Shown piece by piece: positions 53,944 through 62,799 of a stretch of 64,000 bases of DNA. Below the pieces are notes generated by a model, which searched no databases, was not told where the DNA came from, and was given only the letters and a program-made list of their open reading frames with translations. Position 1 is the first letter of the stretch, and each line of letters begins with the position of its first letter. Position numbers and translations under genes: made by a program. The stretch is from Nocardioides sp. (GTDB lineage: Bacteria > Actinomycetota > Actinomycetes > Propionibacteriales > Nocardioidaceae): assembly GCA_037045645.1 (NCBI GenBank), contig JBAOIH010000001.1, positions 682,001 through 746,000 on the forward strand, read 5' to 3'.

Positions 53944-54816
53944 GTGGGACTTCTCTTCGAGACACCTCGCCAACGCGCCCTGCGTCTCTTCGATCGTGCT
54001 CGTGGGACCCAGGGCCCCTCGCCGCTGACCGGCAAGGTCGTGCTGATCACCGGCGCGTCGTCAGGCATCGGTGCTGCCACCGCACGTGCTGTGGCCGCCC
54101 GTGGCGCCACGGTGCTGCTGGTGGCGCGGCGCGCGTACGAACTCGCGATCACCGCCGAGTCGATCGAGGACGCGGGCGGGGTGGCGTACACCTACCCCTG
54201 CGACCTCACCGATGCCGACTCGGTCTCGGCACTGGTCGAGGCGGTGCTCGATGAGCACGGCGCGGTCGACTACCTCGTCAACAACGCCGGTCGTTCGATC
54301 CGCCGCTCGGTGGAGTTGTCGTACGACCGCTTCCACGACGTCGAGCGGACGATGGCGATCAACTATTTCGCGCCCGTCCGGCTCACCCTGGCGCTGCTGC
54401 CCGTGATGCGCGAGCAGCGGTTCGGTCATGTCGTCAACGTGTTGTCGTGGGGGGTGCAGCTCAAGGCGCCGAAGTTCAGCGCCTACCTGGCCTCCAAGAC
54501 CGCCCTCGACACCTGGTCGCGCATCGTCGGGCGCGAGACGTACGACGACAACGTCACCTTCACCAACCTGCGCCTCGGTGCGGTCAAGACCAAGATGCTG
54601 GTGCCGACCGGAGCAGGGGAGGACAACCGGGCGATCACCGCGGTCGAAGCGGCCGAGCGCGTCGTACGCGCGCTGGAGGATCGCCCCGTCGTGGTCAACG
54701 AGCGCGTCGGCACCCCGGGCGAACTTCTCGGCGTGCTAGCGCCGAGGCTCTCGGACGCGGTCTTCGCCCGGTTCGTGGGGCGTACGCCCGACACCCCCCA
54801 GGCCCGCGGCGAGTAG
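53944..54816 (+). CDS. short-chain dehydrogenase/reductase
   Basis: 290 residues. The NAD(P)-binding motif is in LTGKVVLITGASSGIGAATA, NNAG is present, and the catalytic Ser and Tyr-x3-Lys are in VNVLSWG and AYLASKTAL. A preceding extension (GLLFETPRQRALRLFDRARG) suits a membrane-peripheral or lipid-acting SDR. Substrate unknown. GTG 53944 lies 11 nt after the amidase, so they may be co-transcribed. Confidence 0.88.
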   Translation: MGLLFETPRQRALRLFDRARGTQGPSPLTGKVVLITGASSGIGAATARAVAARGATVLLVARRAYELAITAESIEDAGGVAYTYPCDLTDADSVSALVEAVLDEHGAVDYLVNNAGRSIRRSVELSYDRFHDVERTMAINYFAPVRLTLALLPVMREQRFGHVVNVLSWGVQLKAPKFSAYLASKTALDTWSRIVGRETYDDNVTFTNLRLGAVKTKMLVPTGAGEDNRAITAVEAAERVVRALEDRPVVVNERVGTPGELLGVLAPRLSDAVFARFVGRTPDTPQARGE

Positions 54817-54899
54817 CCGAGTCAGCAGATATCCCCGCCGAGTCGGCAGTAATTCCCGCCGAGTCGGCAGTAATTCCCGCCGAGTCGGCAGAAGTTTCA
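54816..54899. repeat. four tandem 21-bp repeats between convergent genes
   Basis: Unit starts GCCGAGTCGGCAGTAATTCC. Units at 54816-54836 (diverged), 54837-54857 and 54858-54878 (identical) and 54879-54899 (diverged end). Each contains a GCCGA-G-TCGGC inverted repeat (one mismatch in the first unit), so the array forms several small hairpins. It joins the SDR stop to the Ku stop and overlaps both stop codons. Could be a terminator array or a length-variable repeat. Confidence 0.9.
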
Positions 54900-55763
54900 G
54901 CCGGCCTTCTTCTTGGAGGTCTTCTTCGCCGGTTTCGCCTCGGTCGCGGCGGCAGTCGCGCTCTTCTCGCCGCTCTCGCCGCGCGACTCCTTGGCAGCGG
55001 CGACCGACTTCTGCAGGGCCGCGAGCAGGTCGACGACCTCACCGGACGACTTGGTCGACTTCTCGGTCTTCTTGACCTCGCCGCCCTCGATCTTGGCCTT
55101 GACCAGAGTCTCGACGGCCTCGGCGTAGTCGTCCTCGAACTCCGCCGGGTCGAAGTCTCCCGCGAGCGTCTCGACGAGCAGATGCGCCATCTTGACCTCG
55201 GCGTCCTTCACCTCGCCGGCCTCCACGGAGAAGTCGGGCTCACGCACCTCGTCGGGCCACATCATCGTCTGCAGCACGATCACGTCACCGTTCTCGGTCG
55301 GCTTGACCCGCAACACCGCGACGCTCTTGCGCTGACGCAGGGCGACCGTGGCCAAGGCCACGCGGTCGGTGTCGGTGAGTGCCTCGCGCAGCAGGGCGTA
55401 CGCCTTGGCGCCGCTCTTCTCCGGCTCCAGGTAGTAGGACTTCTCGAACAGCATCGGGTCGATCTGCTCGCGCGGGACGAACTTCTCCACGCCGATCTCA
55501 CGGCTGGCGACTGCGGGCAACTGCGCCAGGTCGTCGTCGCTGAGAATCACCATCTCGCCGTCCTCGGTCTCATAACCCTTGGCGATGTCGGCGTACTCCA
55601 CCTCCTCGCCGTCGATCGAGCAGACCCGCTGATACTTGATCCGGCCGCCGTCCTTGGCATGGACCTGACGAAACGAGATGTCGTGGGATTCGGTGGCGGC
55701 ATAGACCTTGACCGGCACCGACACCAGGCCGAAGGAGACCGAGCCCTTCCAGATCGCGCGCAC
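54897..55763 (-). CDS. ku: Ku-like DNA end-binding protein
   Basis: 288 residues. RAIWKGSVSFGLVSVPVKVY, the central RIKYQRVCSIDGEEVEYADI and VALATVALRQRKSVAVLRVK match bacterial Ku, which encircles broken DNA ends and recruits LigD. The lysine-rich end (TKSSGEVV to AKPAKKTSKKKAG) is the usual DNA-binding or LigD-interaction tail. The GTG start follows the VOC gene stop by one nt. LigD genes lie about 2.5 kb away on the other strand. Confidence 0.95.
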   Translation of the reverse strand: MRAIWKGSVSFGLVSVPVKVYAATESHDISFRQVHAKDGGRIKYQRVCSIDGEEVEYADIAKGYETEDGEMVILSDDDLAQLPAVASREIGVEKFVPREQIDPMLFEKSYYLEPEKSGAKAYALLREALTDTDRVALATVALRQRKSVAVLRVKPTENGDVIVLQTMMWPDEVREPDFSVEAGEVKDAEVKMAHLLVETLAGDFDPAEFEDDYAEAVETLVKAKIEGGEVKKTEKSTKSSGEVVDLLAALQKSVAAAKESRGESGEKSATAAATEAKPAKKTSKKKAG

Positions 55764-55764
55764 G

Positions 55765-56523
55765 TCAGGCTCCTTCGTTCGTGTCCTGGGACACCAAGAA
55801 GATCACGCCATTGGGGTCGACCAGCGTCGCCAATCGCCCGTACGGCGTGTCGTCGGGACCGATGATCAAGGCACCCCCGAGTTCGGTCGCCTGCTCGATC
55901 GCAGCGTCGGTGTCCTCGACCTGCACATAGAACTGCCAGCGGGCCGGGTCCTCGCCGAGGAATCCCGATGCATCCATGATCCCGGCCAACGACGACTCGT
56001 TCTCGCCGAGCGTGGCATAGCGGAAGTCGTCGGAGTCGCTCATCGTGTGCACGTCCCAACCGAAGACGTCGCGATAGAAGGCCACCGAGATCGCGTAGTC
56101 CTTGCTCAGCACCTCGAACCACATCGGCGCGCCGACCTCGCCGCGCGTGAGGAAACCGGGGAACGTGCCAGCTTCCCAGGCGCCGACCACCACGCCCGTG
56201 GGGTCAATCAATGTGGCGGAGCGGCCCATATCCGCGATTGGGACCGCCGGCTGCACGATCTGCGCGCCTGCGGCGGCAGCCTTCGCCAGTGTGGTGTCGA
56301 GGTCGTCGGTGGCCAGCGAGATGTTCCAGTACGACGGGCCTTCCGGCAGCGGCATCAGTCCGGCGATGGGCTGGTCGTCGCGAAAGAACATCCGGTAGCC
56401 GCCGAACTCCTGCGACGCCTCGCCGACCGTCCAACCGAAGAGCGTCGAATAGAAGGTTGCGGCACCGTCGGCGTCGGTGGTGAGCAGGTCGGTCCAGCAC
56501 GGTGCGCCAGGAGTCGTCGTCAT
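55765..56523 (-). CDS. two-domain VOC (glyoxalase-like) protein
   Basis: 252 residues with two glyoxalase-fold modules. Module 1: CWTDLLTTDADGAATFYSTL and TGVVVGAWEAGTFPGF. Module 2: MWFEVLSKDYAISVAFYRDV and PNGVIFLVSQD. This layout is like the 27-kDa antigen Cfp30B type. Ligand unknown. ATG 56523 is preferred over ATG 56541 because AGGAT lies just before it. It is coupled upstream of ku, so may share its promoter. Confidence 0.85.
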   Translation of the reverse strand: MTTTPGAPCWTDLLTTDADGAATFYSTLFGWTVGEASQEFGGYRMFFRDDQPIAGLMPLPEGPSYWNISLATDDLDTTLAKAAAAGAQIVQPAVPIADMGRSATLIDPTGVVVGAWEAGTFPGFLTRGEVGAPMWFEVLSKDYAISVAFYRDVFGWDVHTMSDSDDFRYATLGENESSLAGIMDASGFLGEDPARWQFYVQVEDTDAAIEQATELGGALIIGPDDTPYGRLATLVDPNGVIFLVSQDTNEGA

Positions 56524-56549
56524 AGGTTCATCCTGCCTCATCGAAATGC

Positions 56550-56563
56550 TAGAACGTGTTCTC
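56550..56563. promoter_or_regulatory. KstR-like operator before the acyl-CoA synthetase gene
   Basis: TAGAACGTGTTCTC has perfect AGAAC/GTTCT arms and fits the TnnAACnnGTTnnA consensus of KstR (last base C, not A). It lies 10 nt before the TATCCT -10 of the synthetase gene, where repressor would block polymerase. KstR controls cholesterol and steroid catabolism in related actinobacteria. Confidence 0.65.
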
Positions 56564-56572
56564 GTTTTCGCT

Positions 56573-56578
56573 TATCCT
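56573..56578 (+). promoter_or_regulatory. -10 element, leaderless acyl-CoA synthetase transcript
   Basis: TATCCT ends 6 nt before ATG 56585. Confidence 0.5.
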
Positions 56579-56584
56579 CGCGCC

Positions 56585-58180
56585 ATGACGGACACCACGA
56601 CGCCCGCCGCCCGCCCCCTGAACCTTGCCGACGTCCTCGAAGCGATGGCCGATTCCGTGCCGGATCGCCCCGCGGTCAAGACGATCGATCGCGACTACTC
56701 GTACGCCGAACTCGACCAGCGCTCCAACCGCGTCGCCAACCACCTGCTGTCGCTGGGCGTCCAGCCGGGCGAGCACGTGGCCATCCACAGCCACAACCGC
56801 ATCGAGTGGGTCGACGCGTTCTACGGTGTGCTCAAGGTGCGCGCCGTGCCGATCAACATCAACTACAAGTACCTGCGCGAGGAACTCGAGTACCTCTACG
56901 ACAACTCCGACGCCGTTGCCGCCATCGTCGGCCCGGAGTACGCCGCCGCGGTCGAGGAGGTCCGCACCGATCGGCTGCGCGACATCATCGTCCTCGATGA
57001 CGACCTCGCCGCCACGCTCGCCGAGACGTCGGCCGAGCGCCCCGATGTCCAGCGCAGCGAGGACGACCTCTACATCGTCTACACCGGTGGCACGACCGGC
57101 AATCCCAAGGGTGTGATGTGGCGCAACGAGGACATCCTCAAGGCGGCGCTCAACGCCGGTCGCTATGGCGCCCCGATCGAGTCGGTCGAAAAGCTCGGCG
57201 AGGAGGCCGCGGCCAACGAGAACCCGATGGTGATCATGGCCGCCGGCCCGATGATGCACGGCGGCAGCCAGTGGATCATGGGCAACGCGCACGTCTCGGG
57301 TCAGAGCATCGCCTTCTACACCGAGCACAGTTTCGACGCGGCGAAGGTGCTCGACCTGGCCGCCAAGTCTCGCACGGTGTCGCTGGCGTTCCTCGGTGAC
57401 GCCATGGCACGCCCGATCGCCGAGGCCGTGATGAACGAGCCCGAGCGCTGGGACCTCTCCGGCCTGGCCGCGCTCTCCAACGGTGCGGCTCCGCTGTCCC
57501 CGGCCGTACGTGCTGAACTCTACGAAGCCTTCCCCGGCAAGATGATCCTCGACATCTTCGGCTCGTCGGAGGGTGGCGCCTCGGGCAGCCACATCGACAC
57601 CGGTGAGGGCAAGCCGGTGCGGTTCTCGATGACCGACGAGATGGAGGTGCTCAACGCCGACATGCAGCCAGCGGAGGTCGGCGAGCGGGGCATGTTCGCC
57701 AAGACCGGCCACATCCCGCTGGGGTACTACAAGGACGAGGCCAAGACCGCGACCGCGTTCCCGCAGGTCAACGGGCGTCGCTGGGTGATGCCCGGTGACT
57801 TCGCGCAGCGCGAGGAGGACGGCTCGATCATCCTGCTCGGGCGCGGTTCGGTGTCGATCAACACCGGCGGCGAGAAAGTGCACCCCGAAGAGGTGGAGGC
57901 GGTGCTCAAGCGCCACCCCGGCGTCTTCGACGCGGTTGTCGTCGGCACCCCGCACCCCCGCTGGGGCCAGCAGGTCACCGCACTCGTACATCCACGCGAC
58001 GGCCACGAGGTCACCGAGCAGGAGCTGCGCGACCACTGCCACGCGTTGATCGCCAACTACAAGGTGCCCAAGCAGATCTTCGTCGTCTCCGAAGTGCCGC
58101 GCACTCCGGTGAGCAAGGTCGACTACCCGGCTTCGGCGGCATTGGCGCAAGAGCTGACCCAGGAGTCGGTCCAGGGCTGA
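56585..58180 (+). CDS. acyl-CoA synthetase (FadD-like)
   Basis: 531 residues of the AMP-forming ANL family. DLYIVYTGGTTGNPKGVMWR is the P-loop, IFGSSEGGASG the ATP/adenylate motif, and VSINTGGEKVHPEEVEAVLK holds the hinge and C-terminal domain, with PVSKVDYPA at the end supplying the catalytic lysine. It activates a fatty or steroid side-chain acid to its CoA ester. The KstR-like box suggests a steroid or cholesterol role such as FadD19, which is inference. ATG 56585 follows TATCCT by 6 nt. Confidence 0.85.
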   Translation: MTDTTTPAARPLNLADVLEAMADSVPDRPAVKTIDRDYSYAELDQRSNRVANHLLSLGVQPGEHVAIHSHNRIEWVDAFYGVLKVRAVPININYKYLREELEYLYDNSDAVAAIVGPEYAAAVEEVRTDRLRDIIVLDDDLAATLAETSAERPDVQRSEDDLYIVYTGGTTGNPKGVMWRNEDILKAALNAGRYGAPIESVEKLGEEAAANENPMVIMAAGPMMHGGSQWIMGNAHVSGQSIAFYTEHSFDAAKVLDLAAKSRTVSLAFLGDAMARPIAEAVMNEPERWDLSGLAALSNGAAPLSPAVRAELYEAFPGKMILDIFGSSEGGASGSHIDTGEGKPVRFSMTDEMEVLNADMQPAEVGERGMFAKTGHIPLGYYKDEAKTATAFPQVNGRRWVMPGDFAQREEDGSIILLGRGSVSINTGGEKVHPEEVEAVLKRHPGVFDAVVVGTPHPRWGQQVTALVHPRDGHEVTEQELRDHCHALIANYKVPKQIFVVSEVPRTPVSKVDYPASAALAQELTQESVQG

Positions 58181-58193
58181 CACACTGACGGGC

Positions 58194-59120
58194 ATGCGCC
58201 CGATGCTCGCCACCCCCACCGAACACCTGCCGGTGGGTGATGCGTGGGTCCACGAGGTGAAGTGGGACGGCGTACGCATCCTGCTCGAATCCGGCCCAGA
58301 CGGCGCGCGGCTCTTCAGCCGCAACGGCAATGTCGTGACGCCTGCGTGGCCCGACGTCGCGCTTGCGTACGAACGCGACGTCCTCCTCGACGGCGAGATC
58401 ATCGCGCTCAACGAGCGCGGCGTGCCGGATTTCCGGGTGCTGCAGCACCGCATGCACGTCCGCAAGGCGACCGAGGTCGCGCGACTGGTCGAGTCGATCC
58501 CGGTCGTCTTCATGTGCTTCGACCTGTTGCGCCTCGACGGCCGCGATCTGACCGATCGGCCCCTGGACGAGCGTCGCGAAACCCTCGAATCGCTCGACCT
58601 CGGCCCCTGGCAGGTGCCCGGGGCGTACGACGACGGCGCGATGCTCTTCGACGCGACCTTGGCCCAAGGCCTGGAAGGCGTGGTCTCCAAGCGACGCAGT
58701 TCGCGTTATCGCTTCGACCAGCGTTCGAAGGACTGGCTCAAGCGAGCACACCGGCACAGAGGGTCGTACGTCATCGGCGGCTGGCGCCCGCAGACGGACA
58801 CCACCGACCGACTGGCCTCGCTCCTGGTGGGGGAGCCGACGACTGCGGGGCTGCTCTACCGCGGCCGGGTCGGCAGCGGCATCGCCGGGGCCAAAGCGAG
58901 GACCCTGCAGGAACTGCTGACGCCGCTGACGGTCGACGCCTCGCCCTTCGCCGACGAGGTGCCGAGCGCCGACGCCGCAGGCACCTTCTGGACTGAGCCG
59001 CTGGTCGTGGTCGACCTCGACACCCACGGGTTGGGGTACGACCGGCTGCGCCAGCCGTCGTACCAAGGTATCCGCAGCGACCTCACACCAGAGGATCTGC
59101 TCGGAGAGGAGGCACCGTGA
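58194..59120 (+). CDS. ligD: ATP-dependent DNA ligase (LigD ligase part)
   Basis: 308 residues, single ligase module. The adenylated lysine is in EVKWDGVRILLESG, DGEIIALNERG is motif III, GLEGVVSKRRSSRYRFDQRS is motif IV and KDWLKRAHRHRGSYVIGG is motif V. The OB-fold part continues to the end. It seals NHEJ breaks with Ku. It overlaps the polymerase gene by 4 nt (GTGA). CACACT lies 7 nt before the ATG. Confidence 0.92.
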   Translation: MRPMLATPTEHLPVGDAWVHEVKWDGVRILLESGPDGARLFSRNGNVVTPAWPDVALAYERDVLLDGEIIALNERGVPDFRVLQHRMHVRKATEVARLVESIPVVFMCFDLLRLDGRDLTDRPLDERRETLESLDLGPWQVPGAYDDGAMLFDATLAQGLEGVVSKRRSSRYRFDQRSKDWLKRAHRHRGSYVIGGWRPQTDTTDRLASLLVGEPTTAGLLYRGRVGSGIAGAKARTLQELLTPLTVDASPFADEVPSADAAGTFWTEPLVVVDLDTHGLGYDRLRQPSYQGIRSDLTPEDLLGEEAP

Positions 59121-60013
59121 CCGAAGTCCGCGTCGAGGTCGAGGGCAAGGTATTGACCCTGACCAATCTCGACAAGGTGCTCTATCCCGCGACCGGCACG
59201 ACCAAGGGTGAGTTGCTGAACTACTACGCCCAGATCGCGCCGGTGCTGCTGCCGCACCTGGCCGATCGGGCCGTCACCCGGATCCGCTGGCCACACGGGG
59301 TCGCGAAGAACTCGTTCTACGAGAAGAACGTCCCCGGCGGCACTCCCTCGTGGGTGCACACCGTGTCGGTGCCGACCTCCGGCTCTCGTACGGATGGCGA
59401 GTCCGGCACCATCGACTTCCCGATCGTCGACGACCTGGCCACCTTGACCTGGCTGATCCAACTGGCCGCGATCGAGTTGCACGTGCACCAGTGGACGGTC
59501 GACGCCGACGGGCGGCCCCAGCATCCCAACCGGCTCGTGATCGACCTCGACCCCGGCGAGCCCGCAGGCCTGCACGAGTGCGCGCGCGTGGCGCTGCTCG
59601 TACGAGACGCGCTCGCCGAGCGTGACCTCACGTGCACGGCCGTCACCTCCGGCTCCAAGGGGATGCATCTGTACGCGCCCCTCGACGCTACCCGTGACAC
59701 CGAGACGACGACCATGCTGGCCAAGGAGGTGGCCGAAGAACTCCAGGCCGCCCACTCGACGTTGGTGACCGCGACCATGACCAAGACCCGGCGTACGGGA
59801 AAGGTGTTCCTCGACTGGTCGCAAAACGCCGGCTCCAAGACGACGCTGTCGCCCTACTCACTGCGCGGTCGCGAGCAACCGTGGGTCGCGACCCCACTCA
59901 CCTGGGCCGAGGTCGAAGCCGGTGCGGACGATCCGCTGGAGATCCGGCAGTTCCGCTTCGAGGAGACCTTGGAGCGCGTCGCCGATCACGGCGACCTGTT
60001 CGCCGCGCCCTAA
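59117..60013 (+). CDS. ligD: LigD primase-polymerase part
   Basis: 298 residues of the archaeo-eukaryotic primase type. LTNLDKVLYPATGTTKGELL, NRLVIDLDPGEP (metal-binding Asp pair), VTSGSKGMHLYAPL and KVFLDWSQNAGSKTTLSPYS match the LigD polymerase domain, which fills ends with ribo- or deoxynucleotides. Together with the ligase gene this gives a split LigD. No 3'-phosphoesterase domain is seen in this window. Confidence 0.92.
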   Translation: MTEVRVEVEGKVLTLTNLDKVLYPATGTTKGELLNYYAQIAPVLLPHLADRAVTRIRWPHGVAKNSFYEKNVPGGTPSWVHTVSVPTSGSRTDGESGTIDFPIVDDLATLTWLIQLAAIELHVHQWTVDADGRPQHPNRLVIDLDPGEPAGLHECARVALLVRDALAERDLTCTAVTSGSKGMHLYAPLDATRDTETTTMLAKEVAEELQAAHSTLVTATMTKTRRTGKVFLDWSQNAGSKTTLSPYSLRGREQPWVATPLTWAEVEAGADDPLEIRQFRFEETLERVADHGDLFAAP

Positions 60014-60028
60014 TGCGAGGAGGCCCGC

Positions 60029-60481
60029 TCAGGGCCCGATCGAGCGACACGGGCGCATCCGCAGCCCGGTCACATAATCGGCGGGAGCGTCGGCGGCCTC
60101 GGCGGCGTCGGCCAGCAACCCCAGCGACGACGCGCTGGGCAGACCACCCTCGTACGCATCCAGCACATAGACCCACGCCACCTGCTCACCGGCCAGCGTT
60201 GCGACCCGCACGTGCAGCTTTCGGTAGAGCCCGGTGTCGGCCTGCTCCCACGAGTCGAGCGCGCAGGCATCCTCGTCGGTGACGTCATAGATCGCGACGA
60301 AGACCTGCTCCAGCGGATCCTCGACGATCGTCGGCAACGCGCCGTCCCAGCCGTGCTCCTCGCCGCCGAACGTCAGGCGCCAGCCGAGCAGCCAGCCCGT
60401 GGTCTGCAACGGCGAATGTGGGCAACGTTCGCTCATGCGCGCGGGGTCCAGGTTGGTCCCATAGGCGGCATAGAGCGTCAC
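60029..60481 (-). CDS. gamma-glutamylcyclotransferase-like protein
   Basis: 150 residues. LYAAYGTNLDPARM is the YGSN-type loop and PTIVEDPLEQVFVAIYDVTD with DSWEQADTGLYRK forms the GGCT fold. It could split gamma-glutamyl groups to oxoproline, though the substrate is unproved. GTG 60481 has minus-strand TAGCCT about 8 nt upstream; a TTG 9 nt earlier is less likely. Rv3304, a relative, is next to lpdA (Rv3303c) in M. tuberculosis. Confidence 0.85.
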   Translation of the reverse strand: MTLYAAYGTNLDPARMSERCPHSPLQTTGWLLGWRLTFGGEEHGWDGALPTIVEDPLEQVFVAIYDVTDEDACALDSWEQADTGLYRKLHVRVATLAGEQVAWVYVLDAYEGGLPSASSLGLLADAAEAADAPADYVTGLRMRPCRSIGP

Positions 60482-60515
60482 GAGAGGCAAGGCTACTCAG
60501 ACTCGCGCCGACGGC

Positions 60516-60521
60516 TAGTGT
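60516..60521 (+). promoter_or_regulatory. -10 element, leaderless lpd transcript
   Basis: TAGTGT ends 7 nt before GTG 60529. Confidence 0.5.
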
Positions 60522-60528
60522 GAGACCC

Positions 60529-61935
<1,407 letters not shown>

Positions 61936-62084
61936 TCCCTGGGGTGTCCGCCCGGGGCTGATCCGGTGTGGCGGTCGACATTTTACCCTTCCGGAGGTGG
62001 TGAGGAGGTTGAGTCCGACAAAGACTTGAGCCTCCGCGCGGGCGCCATGGGGGTGCCTGCGCAACGAATCCTGTGGGGGGACTC

Positions 62085-62714
62085 ATGTCGCACGACCGAC
62101 CTATCGACCAGACTCGGATGTCGAAGGCGGTGACTCGACGTGGGGTAGCCCGTGGTGCCGCCTGGACCGCTCCTGTCGTGGCCCTGACGTCTGCAGCTCC
62201 GGCCGTGGCCGCGACACCTGCGCCCACGTACGTCATCCACGGCAACACCACGATCAACAGCACGTGGAGGAGCACGACCGACCAGGACGGCCGATACCGC
62301 TATAAGGTCTACTCCTCCTACGTGTCCGCGCCGCCGCCCGCCCCTGGCTACTGCATCGAAAACAGCTTGACCACCACGACCGTGACGAACGTGAGTGTGA
62401 CCTATTGGTTCTCGTCCAACTCGCTGACGTTCACGCGCAACACCACGTACGACACCGCGGGCCTGTGGACCACCCTGACCCGGGACACGACCAAGGCCAA
62501 CAAGTCCTACAACAGGGGTACCTACTACGCCTACACCAGCACCTACACCGGTGCCTTCACGCCCGCTAACGGCACCGCCTGCCTGGCGACCTTCGCGTGG
62601 GAATCCGAGCAGCAACAGAGGTCGAGCACCAACTACTACATCAGTTCGAGTGCCACGGTGAACGGCGCAGTGCAAACGCTCTCGTACGGCCCGATCAGAC
62701 TCGACATCGCCTGA
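62085..62714 (+). CDS. secreted protein with Tat-like signal
   Basis: 209 residues. The N-terminus VTRRGVARGAAWTAPVVALT with a following AAPAVAATPAP resembles the common actinobacterial signal family, with RR near the start. The mature part is Thr/Ser/Tyr-rich and has two cysteines (GYCIENSL, GTACLATFAW) that may pair. Function not recognised. ATG 62085 is preceded by a GGGGGGA ribosome-binding site. The 149-nt gap after lpd holds no clear gene. Confidence 0.7.
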   Translation: MSHDRPIDQTRMSKAVTRRGVARGAAWTAPVVALTSAAPAVAATPAPTYVIHGNTTINSTWRSTTDQDGRYRYKVYSSYVSAPPPAPGYCIENSLTTTTVTNVSVTYWFSSNSLTFTRNTTYDTAGLWTTLTRDTTKANKSYNRGTYYAYTSTYTGAFTPANGTACLATFAWESEQQQRSSTNYYISSSATVNGAVQTLSYGPIRLDIA

Positions 62715-62799
62715 TCGCTCACGACCGGGTGGCGTCTCGTCCGGTGAAGGCAGCGGCGCGTGCGCCACGCCGGTGCCTGGTCCTTGCAAGAATGAGGAC

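Noticed and set aside
51254..53965. A 903-codon open frame on the minus strand opposite gdh and the amidase gene
   Set aside because: It is the shadow of genuine genes on the other strand; high GC third positions suppress stop codons in the antisense frame, and the translation is Arg-rich without motifs.
56549..58690. A 713-codon minus-strand frame opposite the acyl-CoA synthetase gene
   Set aside because: Antisense shadow; no domain and it would run through the KstR-like box and leaderless promoter.
61936..62084. Possible small gene in the gap after lpd
   Set aside because: No reading frame with a start, ribosome-binding site and plausible protein; it is probably the leader of the secreted-protein gene.
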